13,454 bases of DNA, from positions 1 to 13,454 of the forward strand of contig JAIYBO010000167.1 of the NCBI GenBank assembly GCA_027488495.1, in the 5' to 3' direction. Shown here piece after piece: positions 12,509 through 13,454 of the stretch (position 1 is the stretch's first letter; each line of letters starts with the position of its first letter). Under the pieces are notes generated by a model, which saw only the letters and a program-made list of their open reading frames with translations, made no database searches and was not told where the DNA came from. The translations under genes were made by a program, and so were the position numbers. This DNA comes from Bacteroidota bacterium. Lineage in GTDB: Bacteria > Bacteroidota > Bacteroidia > NS11-12g > UBA955.

Positions 12509-13454
12509 TCAATTCGCCTTCAGAATCACCATTTCAATCCTGCGATTCAATGCCCTATCCGCCTCGGTATCGTTCGATGCAGTAGGCTTACTAGAACCGT
12601 ATCCCTTGAATTTCAACCTCGCCGCCGGAACCCCCGCAGCCACCAAATAATTCACCACAGATTTTGCACGCGACTCAGACAATTTCAAATTGTAATCCGC
12701 GGCCCCCTGATTATCCGTATGCCCGCTGATTTCTATCACCATCCCCGCATTCGATTTCATCAAATCCACCACAATCGCCAACTCCTCCTTACTCTCAGGC
12801 TTCAAATCAAACTTATCCGTGTCGAAGAAAATGTTGTTCAACACAAACACCTGCTTCGCATCAATCGGGGTTAACTCAGCCCGCACCGAAAAAGGATTAC
12901 CCAAATCCGTCGCCGTAGGCTGAAAATTCAAACTCTTCGGCATATACCCCTTCGCCGTAGCAAACAAAGCGTAATTCCCTCCCGCCTGCAACGGTATGAA
13001 AAAATCCGAAACGCTGTCCGTAAAAACCACCTTCCCACTGCTCAATTCAACCACCCTAACCCGCGCCTTCAATGGCAATCCCGTTTTCACATCGCTCAAT
13101 ACCCCCGCCACATAAGTCACCGGCTTGGGCATAAACTTTTCCGGCACCAAAAATTGATAAATATCCAACCTACCCACTCCGCCCGGACGGTCACTGGCAA
13201 AATATCCCTTCTTACCGCCCGATTCAATGTATAAACCAAACTCATCATGGGGTGTATTCAATCCTGAACCCAAATTCTCCGGGGTTGACCACTGTCCGTC
13301 AGCACCCAACCTCGACATAAACACATCAGAACCGCCAAAGCCCGGATGTCCCAAACTACTGAAATACAAAGTGGCGCCATCGTAGTGTATAAATGGGGCG
13401 TCATCATCCTCGCGGGTATTGATCGCTGGACCCATGTTCTTTGGCAAACTCCAC
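12509..13454 (-). CDS. PD40/OmpA-family outer-membrane protein (5' end beyond window)
   Basis: The frame is open to the window edge (…WSLPKNMGPAINT), so this is the C-terminal ~315 residues of a longer protein; no genuine start is visible. Order: end of a WD40-like PD40 repeat region (DGATLYFSSLGHPGFGGSD; GKKGYFASDRPGGVGRLDIY), a carboxypeptidase-regulatory-like beta domain (about VAGVLSDVKTGLPLKARVRV through AKGYMP), then a C-terminal OmpA domain (NIFFDTDKFDLKPES, ISGHTDNQGA, LSESRAKSVVNYL, RLKFKGYGSSKP, LNRRIEMVIL). OmpA domains bind peptidoglycan, so this anchors the outer membrane to the wall. Related PD40-OmpA proteins in Bacteroidota include PorE of the type IX secretion system, but assignment to PorE is not possible from the C-terminus alone. 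Confidence 0.93.
   Translation of the reverse strand, partial: WSLPKNMGPAINTREDDDAPFIHYDGATLYFSSLGHPGFGGSDVFMSRLGADGQWSTPENLGSGLNTPHDEFGLYIESGGKKGYFASDRPGGVGRLDIYQFLVPEKFMPKPVTYVAGVLSDVKTGLPLKARVRVVELSSGKVVFTDSVSDFFIPLQAGGNYALFATAKGYMPKSLNFQPTATDLGNPFSVRAELTPIDAKQVFVLNNIFFDTDKFDLKPESKEELAIVVDLMKSNAGMVIEISGHTDNQGAADYNLKLSESRAKSVVNYLVAAGVPAARLKFKGYGSSKPTASNDTEADRALNRRIEMVILKAN

Overview
The window looks like a chromosomal segment of a Bacteroidota bacterium. The evidence is OmpA/PD40-type and YHYH-type envelope proteins, a FecR-free ECF sigma operon, a bactofilin-style M23 peptidase next to a MerR regulator, and promoter-like TTTG-N20-TAnnTTTG motifs lying almost on top of start codons. I see no rRNA, tRNA, CRISPR array, transposase or integrase. 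No gap between genes exceeds about 140 bases.

Minus strand, 5820 down to 1. hutI (imidazolonepropionase) is followed by what reads as one long operon: an ECF sigma factor with a TTG start, a 26-codon mini-ORF joined by ATGA overlaps on both sides, a single-pass putative anti-sigma factor, a membrane-anchored CnrX/CpxP-like periplasmic sensor, an MbnP-family protein, an MbnH/MauG-type di-heme peroxidase lipoprotein, and a YHYH-domain protein that runs off the window edge. MbnP and MbnH are known partners in copper handling: MbnH oxidises a tryptophan of MbnP to kynurenine, which completes a copper site. A Cnr-like sigma/anti-sigma/sensor module directly upstream suggests a metal- or redox-sensing regulon that controls its own MbnP/MbnH/YHYH effectors. 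This is the most interesting part of the window.

Plus strand, 5849 to 12367. A gamma-carbonic anhydrase-like protein diverges from hutI across only 28 bases. Then come an M23 (LytM) peptidase, a MerR-type regulator, an exported protein of unknown function, a large exported protein with an N-terminal helix-hairpin-helix domain and a probable outer-membrane barrel, pdxJ, and a zinc-dependent S1/P1 nuclease/phospholipase C-like exported enzyme. From MerR through pdxJ every junction overlaps, which points to a translationally coupled operon.

Minus strand, 13454 down to 12509. This is the C-terminal part of a PD40/OmpA peptidoglycan-binding outer-membrane protein, convergent with the S1/P1 gene. 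The 141 bases between them hold no convincing terminator.

Two whole-window signals are not explained by the genes. The + strand is strongly C-rich over G through most of the window whichever strand is coding, so minus-strand proteins are rich in G/V/R/E and plus-strand proteins in P/T/N/Q/H. In addition, several perfect or near-perfect GC-rich hairpins lie inside coding sequences (MbnH, MbnP, two in tandem in hutI, and the HhH gene).
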